From Bacteroidales bacterium (GTDB taxonomy: Bacteria; Bacteroidota; Bacteroidia; Bacteroidales; Lentimicrobiaceae), in contig JAEUTG010000029.1 of the NCBI GenBank assembly GCA_016788045.1, positions 124,001-188,000 of the forward strand: a DNA stretch of 64,000 nucleotides. The letters run 5' to 3'. Below the pieces are notes generated by a model. The model worked only from the letters and a program-made list of their open reading frames with translations. It had not been told where the DNA came from and did no database searches. Positions 62,244 through 64,000 of this stretch are shown here, piece after piece. Numbering within the stretch: the stretch's first letter is position 1; every line of letters starts with the position of its first letter. The translations under genes and the position numbers were made by a program.

Positions 62244-63686
62244 ATGCTGTTTAATTCTATTGATTTTGCAATTTTCCTGCCAATAGTTTTTATTCTGTAT
62301 TGGTTTGTAACTAACAAAAATTTAAAGCTTCAGAATGTTCTGATAGTAGTTTCCAGTTATATCTTTTATGGCTGGTGGGACTGGAGATTTTTATCACTTG
62401 TGCTGTACAGTTCGGTAGTTGATTTTTTAGTCGGTATCTGGCTTGGGAAGCAAAACAATCCTGTCAAAAGAAAATTACTGCTATCAATCAGTATTGCCGG
62501 TAATCTTGGATTGCTGGTGTTTTTCAAGTACTATAATTTTTTTCTGGATAGTTTTGTTGATGCTTTTTCTTTTTTTGGATACGAATTAAGTACAAGGTCA
62601 TTAAATGTCATACTTCCGGTGGGCATCAGCTTTTATACATTCCAGACATTAAGTTATGGTGTTGATGTCTATCGTAAGCAGTTGGAACCGACAAGGGATT
62701 TTATTGCATTTTCAGCTTTTGTAACATTTTTCCCGCAACTGGTTGCAGGGCCGATTGAGAGAGCCACCAATCTGCTTCCCCAGTTTTACAGCCACCGCAA
62801 TTTTAATTATGCAAGAGCTGTTGATGGGTTGCGACAGGTTCTTTGGGGGCTCTTTAAAAAGGTTGTTATTGCGGACAATGCTGCAGAATATGCTAACCTG
62901 ATTTTTAATAACTCCGGTGAGTTCTCCGGTAGTACGCTTGCTTTAGGTGTGTTTTTCTTTTCTATTCAGATTTATTGCGATTTTTCCGGTTATTCGGATA
63001 TCGCGATTGGAATTGCCCGTTTATTCGGGTTCAATCTGATGAGAAATTTTAATTTTCCGTATTTTTCACGGGATATTGCTGAATTCTGGAGACGATGGCA
63101 CATTTCATTATCTACATGGTTCAGAGATTATCTGTATTATCCATTGGGTGGTAGTAAGGGAAATACCTTAAGCAAAGTAAGAAATACATTCATCATTTTT
63201 CTGGTCAGTGGATTCTGGCATGGCGCTAACTGGACATTCATTGTTTGGGGAGCCCTGAATGCATTGTATTTCTTACCTCTATTGCTCTTAAACAAAAACA
63301 GAAAGTATCTTGGGAATGTCGCTGATGGGAAAATACTTCCGGATTTAAGGGAGTTTGGGTCAATCTTACTAACATTTCTTATGACGCTTTTTGCATGGAT
63401 ATTCTTCCGTGCAAGCAGCCTTGAACATGCTTTTAGTATTATTGCAAAGATTTTTTCTCCTTCTTTCTTCCATAGCATTGAGTTGCCCCTGAAGTATTTG
63501 ATTGTGGTATTTCTGATAGTACTGTTCTTGATCATCGAATGGCAGGGCAGGATGAATCAGTATGCTATTGCTAAAATTGGGACAGCTTGGCCAAGGTTTT
63601 TCCGATGGACTGTTTATTATAGCATTGTTCTCGCGATATTCTTCTTTGCAGGTAATAGTCAGGATTTTATTTATTTTCAGTTCTAA
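62244..63686 (+). CDS. MBOAT-family O-acyltransferase (AlgI/DltB-like)
   Basis: This 480-residue membrane acyltransferase has about 11 hydrophobic segments. The active-site histidine is in SGFWHGANWTFIVWG. GISFYTFQTLSYGVDVY, FVTFFPQLVAGPIER, FSIQIYCDFSGYSDIAIG and EFWRRWHISLSTWFRDYLYYPLGG are the other strongly conserved MBOAT blocks. Such enzymes pass acetyl groups across the membrane to an SGNH-type partner that acylates exported polysaccharide. The partner gene begins 3 bp downstream. The gene is A+T-rich (about 37% G+C in samples) compared with the genes to its left. Confidence 0.93.
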   Translation: MLFNSIDFAIFLPIVFILYWFVTNKNLKLQNVLIVVSSYIFYGWWDWRFLSLVLYSSVVDFLVGIWLGKQNNPVKRKLLLSISIAGNLGLLVFFKYYNFFLDSFVDAFSFFGYELSTRSLNVILPVGISFYTFQTLSYGVDVYRKQLEPTRDFIAFSAFVTFFPQLVAGPIERATNLLPQFYSHRNFNYARAVDGLRQVLWGLFKKVVIADNAAEYANLIFNNSGEFSGSTLALGVFFFSIQIYCDFSGYSDIAIGIARLFGFNLMRNFNFPYFSRDIAEFWRRWHISLSTWFRDYLYYPLGGSKGNTLSKVRNTFIIFLVSGFWHGANWTFIVWGALNALYFLPLLLLNKNRKYLGNVADGKILPDLREFGSILLTFLMTLFAWIFFRASSLEHAFSIIAKIFSPSFFHSIELPLKYLIVVFLIVLFLIIEWQGRMNQYAIAKIGTAWPRFFRWTVYYSIVLAIFFFAGNSQDFIYFQF

Positions 63687-63688
63687 TT

Positions 63689-64000
63689 ATGAAAAAATTA
63701 CTTACTACGGCTTTTTACTTTCTGATACCAGTATTCATTTTTATTTTCCTGGCAGAATGGTTTCTAACTGGTCAGCTAAAACAATCCCGTGAGGGAGAGT
63801 ATGCTGTTTGGAACGATATTTTTAACAGTGAGGTAAATTCGGAAATAATTGTACATGGCTCCTCCAGGGCAATGGTTCATATGGATTCTCAGATTATCAG
63901 CGATAGTTTGCAGGTAAGTTGCTACAATCTTGGAATAAACGGACATAATTTCTGGCTGCAGTATCTTAGACACAAGGAGTTGTTGAAATATAACATAAAA
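63689..64000 (+). CDS. SGNH/AlgJ-like partner of MBOAT, N-terminal part (cut by window edge)
   Basis: An open frame starts at ATG 63689, 3 bp after the MBOAT stop, and runs off the window after 104 codons. It opens with a membrane anchor (LLTTAFYFLIPVFIFIFLAEW). EIIVHGSSRAMVHMDSQI then contains the GxS block with the likely catalytic serine of an SGNH-like hydrolase, and VSCYNLGINGHNFW follows. This matches AlgJ/DltD-type partners that receive acyl groups from the MBOAT enzyme. The rest of the active site lies beyond the window. Confidence 0.8.
   Translation, partial: MKKLLTTAFYFLIPVFIFIFLAEWFLTGQLKQSREGEYAVWNDIFNSEVNSEIIVHGSSRAMVHMDSQIISDSLQVSCYNLGINGHNFWLQYLRHKELLKYNIK

Overview
The window looks like a chromosomal segment of a Bacteroidota bacterium, probably order Bacteroidales or a close relative. 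The evidence is two surface proteins with type IX secretion (Por) C-terminal sorting domains, promoters of the Bacteroidetes form TTTG-N18-22-TAnnTTTG, lipoproteins with Bacteroidetes-style lipoboxes, a cadherin/SprB repeat protein, and almost no purine-rich Shine-Dalgarno sequences. Most of the window looks to be around 45-50% G+C by eye. I cannot name a genus.

Region 1 (1-32.1 kb) is mostly housekeeping. It holds the end of an O-methyltransferase, purE, hpt, a double-length adenylate kinase, obgE, a PAP2 phosphatase, a flavin-binding NimA-like protein, a small membrane protein, a secreted protease/propeller/barrel protein, an RluA-family pseudouridine synthase, panB, a lipoprotein, dnaK, an unknown exported protein, an outer-membrane OmpA-TPR protein, a TrmH-family methyltransferase, mutS, tRNA-Gly(GCC) and tRNA-Leu(UAA). 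Next comes a cluster of four exported proteins (22.4-27.2 kb) ending in a leucine-rich-repeat protein built of three repeated modules. It is followed by a tungstate/molybdate transporter with a MobB-like GTPase, then gmd and fcl, which make GDP-L-fucose.

Region 2 (32.2-49.6 kb) is dominated by two adjacent paralogous giant surface proteins of 3844 and about 1775 residues. Each has an N-terminal parallel beta-helix, a long run of cadherin-like repeats (30 and about 11-12 by my count) and a type IX sorting domain. The larger one carries an F5/8 type C (discoidin) domain inserted inside a SprB-type repeat, and a recently amplified 912-bp triple-domain super-repeat. The smaller one has lost the calcium-ligand positions in most repeats and has one cysteine at the same place in nine successive repeats.

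Region 3 (50.0-64 kb) begins with a non-coding array of three 241-bp units, each with three short hairpins. An exopolysaccharide locus on the minus strand follows: deacetylase, glycosyltransferase, CapK-like adenylate-forming enzyme, CapA-like protein, PssD/PssE-type split glycosyltransferase, priming phosphoglycosyltransferase, Wza-like export lipoprotein and Wzc-like tyrosine kinase. At the right edge an MBOAT acyltransferase with an SGNH/AlgJ-like partner runs the other way. The DNA from about 61.2 kb onward is clearly more A+T-rich, suggesting acquired or exchanged material. The GDP-fucose genes, the giant adhesin-like proteins and the polysaccharide locus together make roughly half of the window a cell-surface region. 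No Wzx flippase, Wzy polymerase, transposase, phage gene or CRISPR array is visible.
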